A DNA stretch of 64,000 nt. Source: Tragulus kanchil. Lineage: Eukaryota > Chordata > Mammalia > Artiodactyla > Tragulidae. This document shows positions 52,985 to 64,000 of this stretch, piece after piece. The stretch's first letter is position 1. The number at the start of each line of letters is the position of its first letter. The position numbers and the translations under genes were made by a program. The stretch covers positions 295,854,897-295,918,896 of the forward strand of contig JAIOJX010000032.1 in the NCBI GenBank assembly GCA_022376925.1. The letters are read 5' to 3'. A model generated the notes under the pieces. That model saw nothing but the letters and a program-made list of their open reading frames with translations, was not told where the DNA came from and ran no database searches.

Positions 52985-53115
52985 CCCTCCTTTTTTTTGT
53001 GTCTCTTTTTGACCAAGCTACTTGCCATGAGGGAATCTTCCCTGACCATGGATCGAACCCAAACTGCATGCAGTGGAAGAACAATCTTAAGCAGTGGATC
53101 ATCAGGGAAGTCCCT
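52985..53115 (-). mobile_element. tRNA-Glu SINE, antisense
   Basis: tttttttgtgtctctttttg to ggatcatcagggaagtccct. Flanks 52649-52984 and 53116-53955 are unique, GC-rich and without a recognised gene. Confidence 0.75.
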
Positions 53116-53956
53116 GACCCATCCTCTTGATGGGGGGTCAGGCTGCAGTGCCCAGCCATGGCCCAATTGCTCCAGCAGCCCCTTCCCTGGACAGGCAGGG
53201 GACTCTCCCAGAAAGGCCTGACTGACCCGCTCTTAAGCCCTGATCCCAGGCTCCTCACCTGTTCCAAAGCTGCTTTCTGCTTAACTCAACCTGCCACCTG
53301 GCCCATGGTCCTGACCAGGTCCGGGGCTCATACCGAGAGCATGGTTTTGGGGCAGTGGGTGATGTGGTGGGCAGGCAGGAGGAGAAGTGGGGTCACTCCT
53401 CCTGGAGGGCTGGGATTGGTGGTGTGCCTCCTGGCCTGGCCACCCTCCCCAGCGACCCTCCAGACCAAAGTTCCCTAGGGGAAGGGCCACACCCATCTCT
53501 TCTTTCTGAGGCTTCAAGGTGGAAAGGGAGCTGCTCATGCTACAGGCAAAGACCTTCCTGCCCTCAGAGGAGGACTCCCCTGATCCCAAGGCCCCACATC
53601 TGGGGCTGGAACTTCCAGTCCTTCAGACCTGAAGTTGATGTGCTGGGTGAGCTTGAGCAAGTCACTTCCCCTCTTTGGGCCTCAGCCGCCTCCTCGTTAG
53701 AATGAAAGATCCAGTATGCTCGGCTACTAGGACATTCCAAAAGATATGTGATTTTACATAATCAGAGCTGCATTCCTTTAATTTGACCAGAATCGAAAAG
53801 GCCCTGGTAGATGACTCAACAGTCTTCAGCATAGTCTGTCCACCCATTTTATTTGGAGTGGAGAGGGAGAGGTCCCACCCAGACCCACAGAATCTGAGAC
53901 TCTGGACCTCTGGGAGGGCAGGACCTGAAAATTTACTTTTTTAAGAGGCTGCCTAG

Positions 53957-54280
53957 AGGCTTCCCTGGCGGTCCAGTGGCTAAGCCTCCTTGCTTACAAT
54001 ACAGGGGACCCACCCCTGGTCAGGGAAGTAGATCTTGCATGCAGCAACTAAGACCCAGTGCTGCCAGATAAATAAATAAAAGTCTCTCAGTCGTGTTCGA
54101 CTCTTGGTGACCCCATGGACTGTAGCCCTCCAGGCTCTTCTGTCCCTGGGATTCGCTAGGCAATGCTACTCCCTTCTCCAGGGGGTTTCCCCGACCCAGG
54201 GATCAAACCCAGGTCTCCTGCATTGCAGGCAAATTATCATCTAAAGCTTCCCTGGGGGTTCATATGGTAAAGAATAAAAT
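53957..54280. mobile_element. SINE cluster: plus SINE, antisense Bov-tA, SINE head
   Basis: 53957-54080 is a plus-strand SINE (ggcttccctggcggtccagt), 54083-54236 an antisense Bov-tA (tcagtcgtgttcgactcttg), and 54244-54280 the start of another plus element. 54300-54883 is unique. Confidence 0.75.
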
Positions 54281-54904
54281 AAAAATAAATATTAAAAAAA
54301 TTACTTTTAAGAGGGGTTCAGACTTAGACGGCAGAATGAAGAGAGAATACAGACTCTCCCTCCTCCAGTACCTGACAAAGTGAACAAGAATGACAAATTA
54401 TGAAAAGATGAGCCAGCACATTATAAAAACCATCTCCAGCCGTGGCCTCCAGGGCCCCCTGACTTCACAGATCCCAGGCTGTCTGGATCTAGGACACAGG
54501 TCTGGCTGGGCGGGGGTGGGTCTAGGGTACAGGGTGTGGAAGCTGGTAGGAAGCAGAGGACCCATGTCCTCAGGAAGGGTGGCCCTTTCGCCAACTCCTG
54601 CACGCTTGGGCTTCCAGAAAGCAAACTGAAAACAACACAGCCCTCGAAATCATCCTTCTGGGGAAAGACAGCCTGGTTCCCATGCAAGAAGTGGACGATC
54701 TTCAGGAGATGCTCAGATTAACTGAGCAAGATGAAAAGAACTCACAAGGCCACCCAGCAACCGCCAGAAAGGGGAAGGAAATCACATGAGCCCATAGCAG
54801 GAAGAGGGTGAGGCTGGGGATCAAAGGCAGCTGCCCCAAAACTAAGAACTTCAGGAGAGAGAAATGTTAATGAGAAGATGAGTGGGATATAAAAAGAGCA
54901 CTTA

Positions 54905-55230
54905 AGCTCGTTCTCAAAGTCTGTGAGCCTCTGTTTTGTAAGTAAGCTCATTTGTGTCGCTTCTTTTTAGATTCTACATCTAAGGGATGTCATGGTTGCA
55001 GAGGTTGGATGGAGATGGGGAAAGGGATAGTTAGGGTATTTGGGATAGACAGGTCCACACTGCTATATTTAAAATGGATAGCCGTAACAAGGACCTACTG
55101 TACAGCACAGGGAACCTGCTCAATGTTGTGTCACAGCCTGGATGGGAAGGGAGTTTGGGAGAAAATGGATACATGTATTTGTATGACTGAGTCCCTTCCC
55201 TGTTCACCCGAAACTATCACAACATTGTTA
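54905..55230. mobile_element. L1 3' end with internal inversion
   Basis: About 54905-55005 is antisense L1 3' sequence (gtctgtgagcctctgttttg, cttctttttagattctacat). 55050-55230 is L1 3' sequence in sense (aaggacctactgtacagcac, cgaaactatcacaacattgt). Head-to-head pieces suggest twin-primed insertion. Copy at 56014-56339 (D13). Confidence 0.65.
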
Positions 55231-55237
55231 ATTGACA

Positions 55238-55445
55238 GCGCAATGGTAAAGAATCTGGCTGCCAGTGCTGGAGGGGCAAGAGATGCGGGTTTGATCCCTG
55301 GGTCGGGAAGATACCTTGGAGAAGGGAATCACAACCCATTCCAGCATTCTTGCCTGGGAAATCCCATGGACAGAGGAGCCTGGCAGGCAGACAGTCCACC
55401 ATGGGGTCATAAGAGTTGTACACCACTGACCATCTAAGCACACAG
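55238..55445 (+). mobile_element. Bov-tA
   Basis: caatggtaaagaatctggct to caccactgaccatctaagca. Copy at 56347-56554 (D13). 55446-55992 is A-rich unique DNA. Confidence 0.85.
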
Positions 55446-57185
55446 GCACGATACAAAATAAAAAGTTTAAAGAAAATAAAAAGATCACAGAAGGCGATGA
55501 TAGCAAGAGGATAAAAGAAAAATTAAAAATAGCATTAGGAGATGCAAAGAGAGCACCTGTGAAGAAGAAAGGAGAGATGCTAAGGACCCAAGCAGGACCG
55601 TTGCATATCCAAAAACTGAGTTACAATACAGGGCTCAGGTCTGAAAAGCAGATTCACAGCACAGAGAGAAACTTGAACTAATCACTGTGAATTCAGAGAA
55701 AGCAGACACAATAAATTCAAATGACTTGATGATGATCTTTATGGAACCCAAACCTGCCCAATCCAGAGGACTTGGCGTCCCTGAAGTATATTAGCCAACA
55801 TCTAAAACAAAAGAATGTTGAGAGAAACTCTCCCCAAAACGAAGGGAAAACCTGCTGCACAGATTGAGAGGGTATAAGAGGAATTCAGGCTGATGGACAT
55901 TGGGAGCACAGCGAATCCACAGGAGATGATGAACTTTGAGGATAAAGCAACCTTTGGGGCACCCATGAAGAAAAACCAAGTCAATGAAAATAGGGATATA
56001 AAAAGAGCACTTAAGCTCGTTCTCAAAGTCTGTGAGCCTCTGTTTTGTAAGTAAGCTCATTTGTGTCGCTTCTTTTTAGATTCTACATCTAAGGGATGTC
56101 ATGGTTGCAGAGGTTGGATGGAGATGGGGAAAGGGATAGTTAGGGTATTTGGGATAGACAGGTCCACACTGCTATATTTAAAATGGATAGCCGTAACAAG
56201 GACCTACTGTACAGCACAGGGAACCTGCTCAATGTTGTGTCACAGCCTGGATGGGAAGGGAGTTTGGGAGAAAATGGATACATGTATTTGTATGACTGAG
56301 TCCCTTCCCTGTTCACCCGAAACTATCACAACATTGTTAATTGACAGCGCAATGGTAAAGAATCTGGCTGCCAGTGCTGGAGGGGCAAGAGATGCGGGTT
56401 TGATCCCTGGGTCGGGAAGATACCTTGGAGAAGGGAATCACAACCCATTCCAGCATTCTTGCCTGGGAAATCCCATGGACAGAGGAGCCTGGCAGGCAGA
56501 CAGTCCACCATGGGGTCATAAGAGTTGTACACCACTGACCATCTAAGCACACAGGCACGATACAAAATAAAAAGTTTAAAGAAAATAAAAAGATCACAGA
56601 GGGAGTTGATAGCATTAGGATAAAAGAAAAAATTAAAAATAGCATTAGGAGATGCAAAGAGAGCACCTGTGAAGAAGAAAGGAGAGATGCTAAGGACCCA
56701 AGCAGGACCGTTGCATATCCAAAAACTGAGTTACAATACAGGGCTCAGGTCTGAAAAGCAGATTCACAGCACAGAGAGAAACTTGAACTAATCACTGTGA
56801 ATTCAGAGAAAGCAGACACAATAAATTCAAATGACTTGATGATGATCTTTATGGAACCCAAACCTGCCCAATCCAGAGGACTTGGCGTCCCTGAAGTATA
56901 TTAGCCAACATCTAAAACAAAAGAATGTTGAGAGAAACTCTCCCCAAAACGAAGGGAAAACCTGCTGCACAGATTGAGAGGGTATAAGAGGAATTCAGGC
57001 TGATGGACATTGGGAGCACAGCGAATCCACAGGAGATGATGAACTTTGAGGATAAAGCAACCTTTGGGGCACCCATGAAGAAAAACCAAGTCAATGACAA
57101 GAGGAGAGAAAAATCAGTCTGATCTCATGGAAGGAAAATAAAAATGGAGTCAGTATTGCAAAGGGAGCTCTCTAAATGGAGCCAG

Positions 57186-57315
57186 AGGGACTTCCTTGGT
57201 GATCCAGTGGTTAAGACTCTTTGCCTCCACAGCAGGGGACATGGATTCAAAGCCCTGGTAGAGGAACTAAGATCCTGAATGTCACTCAGTGTGGCCAAAA
57301 AATAAATAAAATGGA
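57186..57315 (+). mobile_element. tRNA-Glu SINE
   Basis: agggacttccttggtgatcc head to gtggccaaaaaataaataaa tail. Copy at 58385-58514 (D14). Confidence 0.82.
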
Positions 57316-57386
57316 GCTAGAGGCCACTGAAGAAGTGTGACTACGTACACCTCAGTCCAGATGGCAGGAGTGGGTATGAGGTGGGG

Positions 57387-57827
57387 GGTGCTTCCCAGGT
57401 GGCTCAGTAGTAAAGAATCTGCCTGCCAATGCAAGAGATGTGAATTTGATCCTGGGTCTGGAAGATCCCCTGGAGAAGGAAATAGCAGGTCATTCCAGTA
57501 TTCTTGCCTGGGAAATCCCACGGACAGAGGAGCCTGGCGGACTCCTGTAGTCCATGGAATTGCACAGAGTTGAACATGACTGTAGCGACTGAGCATGCAC
57601 ACATGGACTGTAGCTCACCAGGCTCCTCTGTTCATGGGATTCTCCAGGCAAGAATACCGGAATGGGTTGCCATGCCCTCCTCCAGGGGATCTTCCTGACC
57701 CAGGGATTGAACTCTAATCTCTTATGTCTCCTGCACTGGCTGACGGGTTCTCTACCACTAGCACCACCTGGGAAACCCTGGGGTACAGTCCATGGGGTCA
57801 CAAAGAGACAGACATGATTGAGTGACC
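57387..57827. mobile_element. Convergent pair of Bov-tA elements
   Basis: A plus-strand Bov-tA (57387-57600) meets an antisense Bov-tA (57601-57776) tail to tail. A plus-strand Bov-tA tail follows (57777-57827, gtacagtccatggggtcaca), as if the antisense element had landed inside another. Copy at 58586-59026 (D14); the antisense part recurs again at 59998-60173. Confidence 0.82.
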
Positions 57828-59276
57828 ATACAGCCGCTCACAGCCTAGATGGAATCGTCTCAGTATACACATCTTCTCATCTTAACATAGACATCCAGAA
57901 TGTCATTCCAGAAATTCCAGATACTTGTTGGACCCTCACCCGCTCAGGTCTGAAAAGGAGATTCACAGCACAGAGAGAAACTTGAACTAATCACTGTGAA
58001 TTCAGAGAAAGCAGACACAATAAATTCAAATGACTTGATGATGATCTTTATGGAACCCAAACCTGCCCAATCCAGAGGACTTGGCGTCCCTGAAGTATAT
58101 TAGCCAACATCTAAAACAAAAGAATGTTGAGAGAAACTCTCCCCAAAACGAAGGGAAAACCTGCTGCACAGATTGAGAGGGTATAAGAGGAATTCAGGCT
58201 GATGGACATTGGGAGCACAGCGAATCCACAGGAGATGATGAACTTTGAGGATAAAGCAACCTTTGGGGCACCCATGAAGAAAAACCAAGTCAATGACAAG
58301 AGGAGAGAAAAATCAGTCTGATCTCATGGAAGGAAAATAAAAATGGAGTCAGTATTGCAAAGGGAGCTCTCTAAATGGAGCCAGAGGGACTTCCTTGGTG
58401 ATCCAGTGGTTAAGACTCTTTGCCTCCACAGCAGGGGACATGGATTCAAAGCCCTGGTAGAGGAACTAAGATCCTGAATGTCACTCAGTGTGGCCAAAAA
58501 ATAAATAAAATGGAGCTAGAGGCCACTGAAGAAGTGTGACTACGTACACCTCAGTCCAGATGGCAGGAGTGGGTATGAGGTGGGGGGTGCTTCCCAGGTG
58601 GCTCAGTAGTAAAGAATCTGCCTGCCAATGCAAGAGATGTGAATTTGATCCTGGGTCTGGAAGATCCCCTGGAGAAGGAAATAGCAGGTCATTCCAGTAT
58701 TCTTGCCTGGGAAATCCCACGGACAGAGGAGCCTGGCGGACTCCTGTAGTCCATGGAATTGCACAGAGTTGAACATGACTGTAGCGACTGAGCATGCACA
58801 CATGGACTGTAGCTCACCAGGCTCCTCTGTTCATGGGATTCTCCAGGCAAGAATACCGGAATGGGTTGCCATGCCCTCCTCCAGGGGATCTTCCTGACCC
58901 AGGGATTGAACTCTAATCTCTTATGTCTCCTGCACTGGCTGACGGGTTCTCTACCACTAGCACCACCTGGGAAACCCTGGGGTACAGTCCATGGGGTCAC
59001 AAAGAGACAGACATGATTGAGTGACCATACAGCCGCTCACAGCCTAGATGGAATCGTCTCAGTATACACATCTTCTCATCTTAACATAGACATCCAGAAT
59101 GTCATTCCAGAAATTCCAGATACTTGTTGGACCCTCACCCTAAAATAAGTCACAACAACCTATCCTATAGGGACAAATCTGTGTCTTCCGACTAAGTCCT
59201 TTACCTAAGTCTGTGTCCTTCAGCTTAAAATTCTTAAGACCCTGAATAAACTCTTTTCTTATTTGTAGCCTACCAT

Positions 59277-59302
59277 GTTTTTGTTGTTGTTGTTGTTGTT
59301 GT
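59277..59302 (+). repeat. (TTG)n microsatellite
   Basis: About eight TTG units; the copy near 60469-60494 is from D15. Confidence 0.9.
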
Positions 59303-59528
59303 TTCCGGTTGACAACCTCAGATCTTTCCACAGCAGCATTCAAGCCAAGAAGACAAGGGAGCCAAGTATTCAGAGATATGGAAAAGGGAAACTAAGCATG
59401 TTACACCACTGGACTTGTTTGGATTCACAGATACCATGGAAATAGCACCCTTGAACCTTTTTCTGAAGGAAAAGAAAAAGAAAAACATAGTCCTGAAATC
59501 TAGCTAACCATTATAAGTGTCCATTTGA

Positions 59529-59865
59529 GGGAATTCCCTGGCAGTCCAGTGGTTAGGACTCAGTGCTTTCACTGTTGTAGCCCAGGGTTCAATCCCTGGT
59601 CAGAGAACTAAGATTCCACAAGAACTAAGATCCCATGCAGAGTGGTGGACCCCACTCAAAAACAAGTGTCCATTTTTTCAAAGGTAAAACCAGGAACTTC
59701 CCTCGTGGTCCAGTGGTTAAGAATCCGCCTTACAATACAGAGCATGCAGGTTCAATCCCTGGTCTGGGAACTAAGATCCCCCATGCCTTGGGGCAACTAA
59801 GCCCTCATACTGCAGCTAAGACCCAATGCAGTCAAACAAATATTTAAAAAATAAAAAAGGTAAAA
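59529..59865 (+). mobile_element. Two tRNA-Glu SINEs in the same orientation
   Basis: First at 59529-59660 (gggaattccctggcagtcca), second at 59695-59865 (aacttccctcgtggtccagt). Copies at about 60720-60852 and 60886-61057 (D15). Confidence 0.82.
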
Positions 59866-61190
59866 TCCTGACTCTCAGACAACATAATATGAATACATGT
59901 CAGAATTTTTATTAAACTAAGTAATTAAGGACCAAGTAATATTTTCCACCTAGTTCGAAGGAAAATTGGAACAGCACATATATACAGACAGGTAAATACT
60001 GTAGCTCACCAGGCTCCTCTGTTCATGGGATTTTCCAGGTAAGAATACTGGCATGGGTTGCCATGCCCTCCTCCAGGGGATCTTCCTGACCCAGGGATTG
60101 AACTCTAATCTCTTATGTCTCCTGCACTGGCTGACGGGTTCTCTACCACTAGCACCACCTGGGAAACCCTGGGGTACAGTCCATGGGGTCACAAAGAGAC
60201 AGACATGATTGAGTGACCATACAGCCGCTCACAGCCTAGATGGAATCGTCTCAGTATACACATCTTCTCATCTTAACATAGACATCCAGAATGTCATTCC
60301 AGAAATTCCAGATACTTGTTGGACCCTCACCCTAAAATAAGTCACAACAACCTATCCTATAGGGACAAATCTGTGTCTTCCGACTAAGTCCTTTACCTAA
60401 GTCTGTGTCCTTCAGCTTAAAATTCTTAAGACCCTGAATAAACTCTTTTCTTATTTGTAGCCTACCATGTTTTTGTTGTTGTTGTTGTTGTTGTTTCCGG
60501 TTGACAACCTCAGATCTTTCCACAGCAGCATTCAAGCCAAGAAGACAAGGGAGCCAAGTATTCAGAGATATGGAAAAGGGAAACTAAGCATGTTACACCA
60601 CTGGACTTGTTTGGATTCACAGATACCATGGAAATAGCACCCTTGAACCTTTTTCTTAAGGAAAAGAAAAGAAAAACATAGTCCTGAAATCTAGCTAACC
60701 ATTATAAGTGTCCATTTGAGGGAATTCCCTGGCAGTCCAGTGGTTAGGACTCAGTGCTTTCACTGTTGTAGCCCAGGGTTCAATCCCTGGTCAGAGAACT
60801 AAGATTCCACAAGAACTAAGATCCCATGCAGAGTGGTGGACCCCACTCAAAAACAAGTGTCCATTTTTTCAAAGGTAAAACCAGGAACTTCCCTCGTGGT
60901 CCAGTGGTTAAGAATCCGCCTTACAATACAGAGCATGCAGGTTCAATCCCTGGTCTGGGAACTAAGATCCCCCATGCCTTGGGGCAACTAAGCCCTCATA
61001 CTGCAGCTAAGACCCAATGCAGTCAAACAAATATTTAAAAAATAAAAAAGGTAAAATCCTGACTCTCAGACAACATAATATGAATACATGTCAGAATTTT
61101 TATTAAACTAAGTAATTAAGGACCAAGTAATATTTTCCACCTAGTTCGAAGGAAAATTGGAACAGCACATATATACAGACAGATAAATAC

Positions 61191-61414
61191 TGAAAGAAAT
61201 TTACACATGTGAGCAAAGCAGATCAATGGCCACAGACAACAGTCCATTGCATTCCACTGGACAAAACCCATCTGCGTTTCTGATGGACGAGCCTTACTCT
61301 AGGTTTTATAAAGCTTAGATTTGCTCAAAGACAGTGAAAGCAGGTGTCCCTAGATTAAGGACAGTGTTTTGGTTGTACTTGGTGGCGGTGGTCCAAACTG
61401 AAAGTCTTTCACAG
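61191..61414 (+). other. Unique intergenic DNA
   Basis: Nothing recognised. Confidence 0.5.
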
Positions 61415-61550
61415 GTTTTCCTGATGGGAGGCCCATCACAGGCCAACAGGAGGCCCAAACAGACCAAAGAATAAAGATGGATGAAAAATAAATAAATAAA
61501 AAACCAATAAAAGAGGCCAAAATTTAAAAAAAAAAAAAAAAAAAAGGCAC
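61415..61550 (+). mobile_element. CHR-type SINE 3' end with poly-A
   Basis: gggaggcccatcacaggcca body, then A-rich tail ending in about 20 A. Confidence 0.75.
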
Positions 61551-61699
61551 AAAATCTTAAAGAAAATAAAAAGCAGAATGGACTCTATTTAAGTACAGGA
61601 CTCATCTGGAATATCAAGAAAATCTTAGCTGCAGAACAGAATATATGTGTTATAAACCTTGACAACAACGTGGAAAGAGTAGCATCAAAGCCAGGCACT

Positions 61700-62036
61700 A
61701 GGGCTTCCCTGGTAGCGCAGTGGTAAAGAATTTGCCTGCCAATGCAGGAGACATGGGTTCAATCCCTGATCAGGGAAGATCCCACATGCTGCCAAGCAAC
61801 TAAGCCCATGGGCCACAAGTATGGCGCCTGTGCTCTAGAGCCTTGGAGCCACAACTATTGAGCCCATGTGCCCTAGAGCCTGAGTTCCACAACAAGAGAA
61901 ATCACCATAACAAGAAACCTGCTCACCTCAACTAGAGAGTAGCCCCCACTCCCTGCAACCAGAGAAGAGCCTATGGCAGCAGTGAAAACCCAGAAAAGCC
62001 AAACATAAATTAAAAAATACAATTATTAAAAAAAAA
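61700..62036 (+). mobile_element. tRNA-Glu SINE (long form)
   Basis: gggcttccctggtagcgcag head, ggttcaatccctgatcagg, to an A-rich tail near 62030. Confidence 0.88.
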
Positions 62037-62307
62037 GGTATTGTGAGGAGTGGGGAGAGAGGGTGTGTGTAGGAAGTGGTCTCAGGAAATACTGAGCCTG
62101 CCCAAAGTGAAGGGCTTGTTCTTCTTCCCCAAGACTCCAAATCTCTTAATGAGTTTCATAATTTTTCTCTTAATGTTTGAGAAATTTATGATGAACGAAA
62201 ATAAAGATTCAGCAGCTTTTAAAATTTTCTTTCCGTTGAACTCAACTAAAATACTTTTTGTTTAAAATAGAGCAGATGTGATACAATCCCACCTTTTAAA
62301 ATTATTT

Positions 62308-62512
62308 GGGTTTTCCTGGAACTCAGTGGTGAAGAACCCGCCAGCAATGTAGGAGAAGCGAGTTTGATCCCTGGGTCTGGAAGAGCCCCTGGAGGAGGAC
62401 GGCAACCCACTCCAGCAGTCTTTCCTGGAGAATCCCAAGGACAGAGGAGCCTGGTGGGCTCCAGTCCATGGGGTCAGTGCAGAGTTGGACATGACTGAGC
62501 GACTAAACAACC
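62308..62512 (+). mobile_element. Bov-tA
   Basis: gggttttcctggaactcagt to ggacatgactgagcgactaa. Confidence 0.88.
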
Positions 62513-62596
62513 ACCACCTGTTGAGCTTTCTACCTGTACCTCCTTGTCTCCCCCATGTTCTCTGCGTGCACATAATGCTCATCAAATGTTAATAGT

Positions 62597-62872
62597 GGGG
62601 CTTCCCGGGTGGTCCAGTGGGTGAAGAGTCCGCCTTGCAATGCAGGGGGCACCGGTTCAATCCCTGGCCCGGGAAGATCACACGTGCCCTGGAACGACTG
62701 GACCAGTGTGTCCAATTACGAGCCATTTGTCTGGAGCGCATGTGCCCAGAGTTGATACTCTGTAACAAGAAAGGCCAGGGCAATGGGAGGCCCACACCAG
62801 TCAAAGAATAAATACAGATATAAATAAATGAATAAATAATAATAAAAGAGGCCAAAATTAAAAAAAAAAAAA
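62597..62872 (+). mobile_element. CHR-type tRNA-Glu SINE
   Basis: ggggcttcccgggtggtcca head, ggttcaatccctggcccggg, aaat-rich and poly-A tail. Confidence 0.88.
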
Positions 62873-63548
62873 TGTTAATAGTGGATGGTCATCTGCAGTA
62901 AGCATCTACTCTGTGCCAGAAAGTTCTAGGCTCTGGGAACAGAGCACAGAACAGAAGAGAGAAAAATCCTGTGCTCAGGAAATCGGCGTTCTCGTGAGGC
63001 CATTTATGACTTCTTTCCTTTGTACTTCCCTAACTTGCTTGTTTTGTCTGAGCATGTATCATTTTTATAAAAACAACAGTCATTACCTTCACACCTTACC
63101 TTCAGATGACTTCTCTGAACAGCCAGGACTGAGAACCACTACCTTGTCAGCAGTATGAGTCATTAACACTTGAGTGTAAATAAGGGTTTTTGGAAGGACA
63201 CCTGAGAAACCAGGGTCACTGCAGATCCCAATCCAGGCACTTGAATCCTAAAACTAGCTGAAGAGGAGAGCTGGTCCCCAGGGTCTTCAGACCTCCTTGG
63301 CTGGAAGAACCACTGAGCTTGTCTCCTGAGCCCCTTGACCAGAGGTTCCTGTTCCTGCCCTGGATTCCTAAGCCTGTAACACAGATGCGCATTCCAGCAA
63401 GCCTGGACCCAGTCAGCTGGGGACCCAAGCCCAGCCTTGGTAAGTGTCTGGGATCTGCCGGCCAGGGCTCTCCTCCCTGCAACCCTGGGGACGCCTGAGC
63501 CCTATCTTCCTCCGCTATCCTCACCTCCCACTCCAACCTCTTTGGTTT
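62873..63548 (+). other. Unique intergenic DNA
   Basis: No gene or repeat recognised; short frames only. Confidence 0.5.
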
Positions 63549-63667
63549 TTTTTTTTTTGGCCACACTTCAAGGCATGCAGGATCTTAGTTTCCCAACCAG
63601 GGGTCGAATCCGTGTCCCCTGCAGTGGAAGTGCAGAGTCCCAAGCACTGGACCGCCAGGGAAGTCCC
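63549..63667 (-). mobile_element. tRNA-Glu SINE, antisense
   Basis: Poly-T, ggccacacttcaaggcatgc, to ggaccgccagggaagtcccc. Confidence 0.82.
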
Positions 63668-63954
63668 CCGCACCCACCTGTAGGTTACAGCCCTGACCTC
63701 ACCTTTCTCTGTTTACCCACTCACTCTAGCCACCCCAACCAAAGTTCCCACTCCCCACGCCACCCTGCCTCTGCATGGGTCTGGTGTCAGGGAGGCGGGC
63801 AGGTCTGCGGGTGAGACTGGGCCTTGGCCTCTTAGCACCCTGGGGAAACCTCAGCAAGGTCTGTGGCCCGCACAGTTTCCTCATCTAAAATATAAGCACA
63901 TTGTCAAGTCTTCCTCATGGGGTCCTTGAAGCGAATCAAGAAAATAATGTGTGG

Positions 63955-64000
63955 GTCTTCCCTGGTGGTCCAGTGGGTAAGGACACCGCCTTGCAGTGCA
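63955..64000 (+). mobile_element. CHR-type SINE, cut by window end
   Basis: gtcttccctggtggtccagt followed by ggacaccgccttgcagtgca; continues beyond the window. 63668-63954 is unique. Confidence 0.85.

Larger units (their letters stand above)
54884..57097. repeat. Tandem duplication D13 (offset 1109 nt)
   Basis: 54884-55987 is repeated at 55993-57097. A small cluster of differences lies near 55490 against 56599 (aaggcgatgatagcaagagg against gggagttgatagcattagg). The 161-codon frames at 54952 and 56061 are L1 plus Bov-tA translation. Confidence 0.92.
56743..59140. repeat. Tandem duplication D14 (offset 1199 nt)
   Basis: 56743-57941 is followed directly by 57942-59140. It starts inside the second unit of D13, so 55634-55987 is present three times. 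Confidence 0.93.
58806..61190. repeat. Tandem duplication D15 (offset 1192 nt)
   Basis: 58806-59997 is repeated at 59998-61190. It starts inside the second unit of D14. Minor differences: tctgaaggaaaagaaaaag against tcttaaggaaaagaaaag, and caggtaaatact against cagataaatact at the seam. Confidence 0.93.

Noticed and set aside
54952..56546. Pair of identical 161-codon open frames
   Set aside because: They translate L1 3' end and Bov-tA sequence, and are doubled only because of D13.
42600..64000. FURIN or another protein-coding gene downstream of BLM
   Set aside because: Expected by synteny, but no recognisable exon with splice sites is seen in this range.

Overview
This is nuclear DNA from a ruminant artiodactyl; the species cannot be fixed from the sequence. 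The whole window is littered with tRNA-Glu-derived SINEs of the CHR and Bov-tA/BovA types, BovB-like (RTE) fragments and artiodactyl L1 3' ends, a combination specific to ruminants. No bacterial, phage or plasmid system is present.

Positions 1 to about 42,600 hold the 3' part of one plus-strand gene, BLM (Bloom syndrome RecQ-family 3'-5' DNA helicase). Nine consecutive coding exons can be placed. Their sizes (161, 196, 191, 148, 200, 193, 123, 202 and 178 nt) and phases equal those of human BLM exons 14 to 22 as I know them, so human residue numbers 888 to 1417 can be laid on directly. They encode the second half of the helicase core (motifs IV to VI), the zinc-binding module, the RQC winged helix, HRDC, the nuclear localisation signal and the stop codon. 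Helicase motifs I to III and the N-terminus lie upstream of the window. Introns are long and mostly SINE, L1, L2 and LTR remains.

From about 42,600 to 64,000 lies BLM 3' intergenic DNA. In human and cattle the next gene is FURIN, but no FURIN exon is visible. This part has a GC-rich, repeat-poor block (43.1 to 48.1 kb) and then a SINE-dense block.

The dominant structural oddity is fifteen head-to-tail direct duplications, each with a unit of about 1.07 to 1.2 kb, nearly or exactly abutting, with damage concentrated at the seams. They cover unrelated sequence, including parts or all of BLM exons 14, 17 and 20. Together they add about 16.7 kb, about a quarter of the window. The pattern is that of contig ends that overlapped and were joined without merging, not of biology. 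The true locus is probably about 47 kb. I found no convincing undescribed biological system. The most useful result is the map of these seams and their effect on the BLM gene model.
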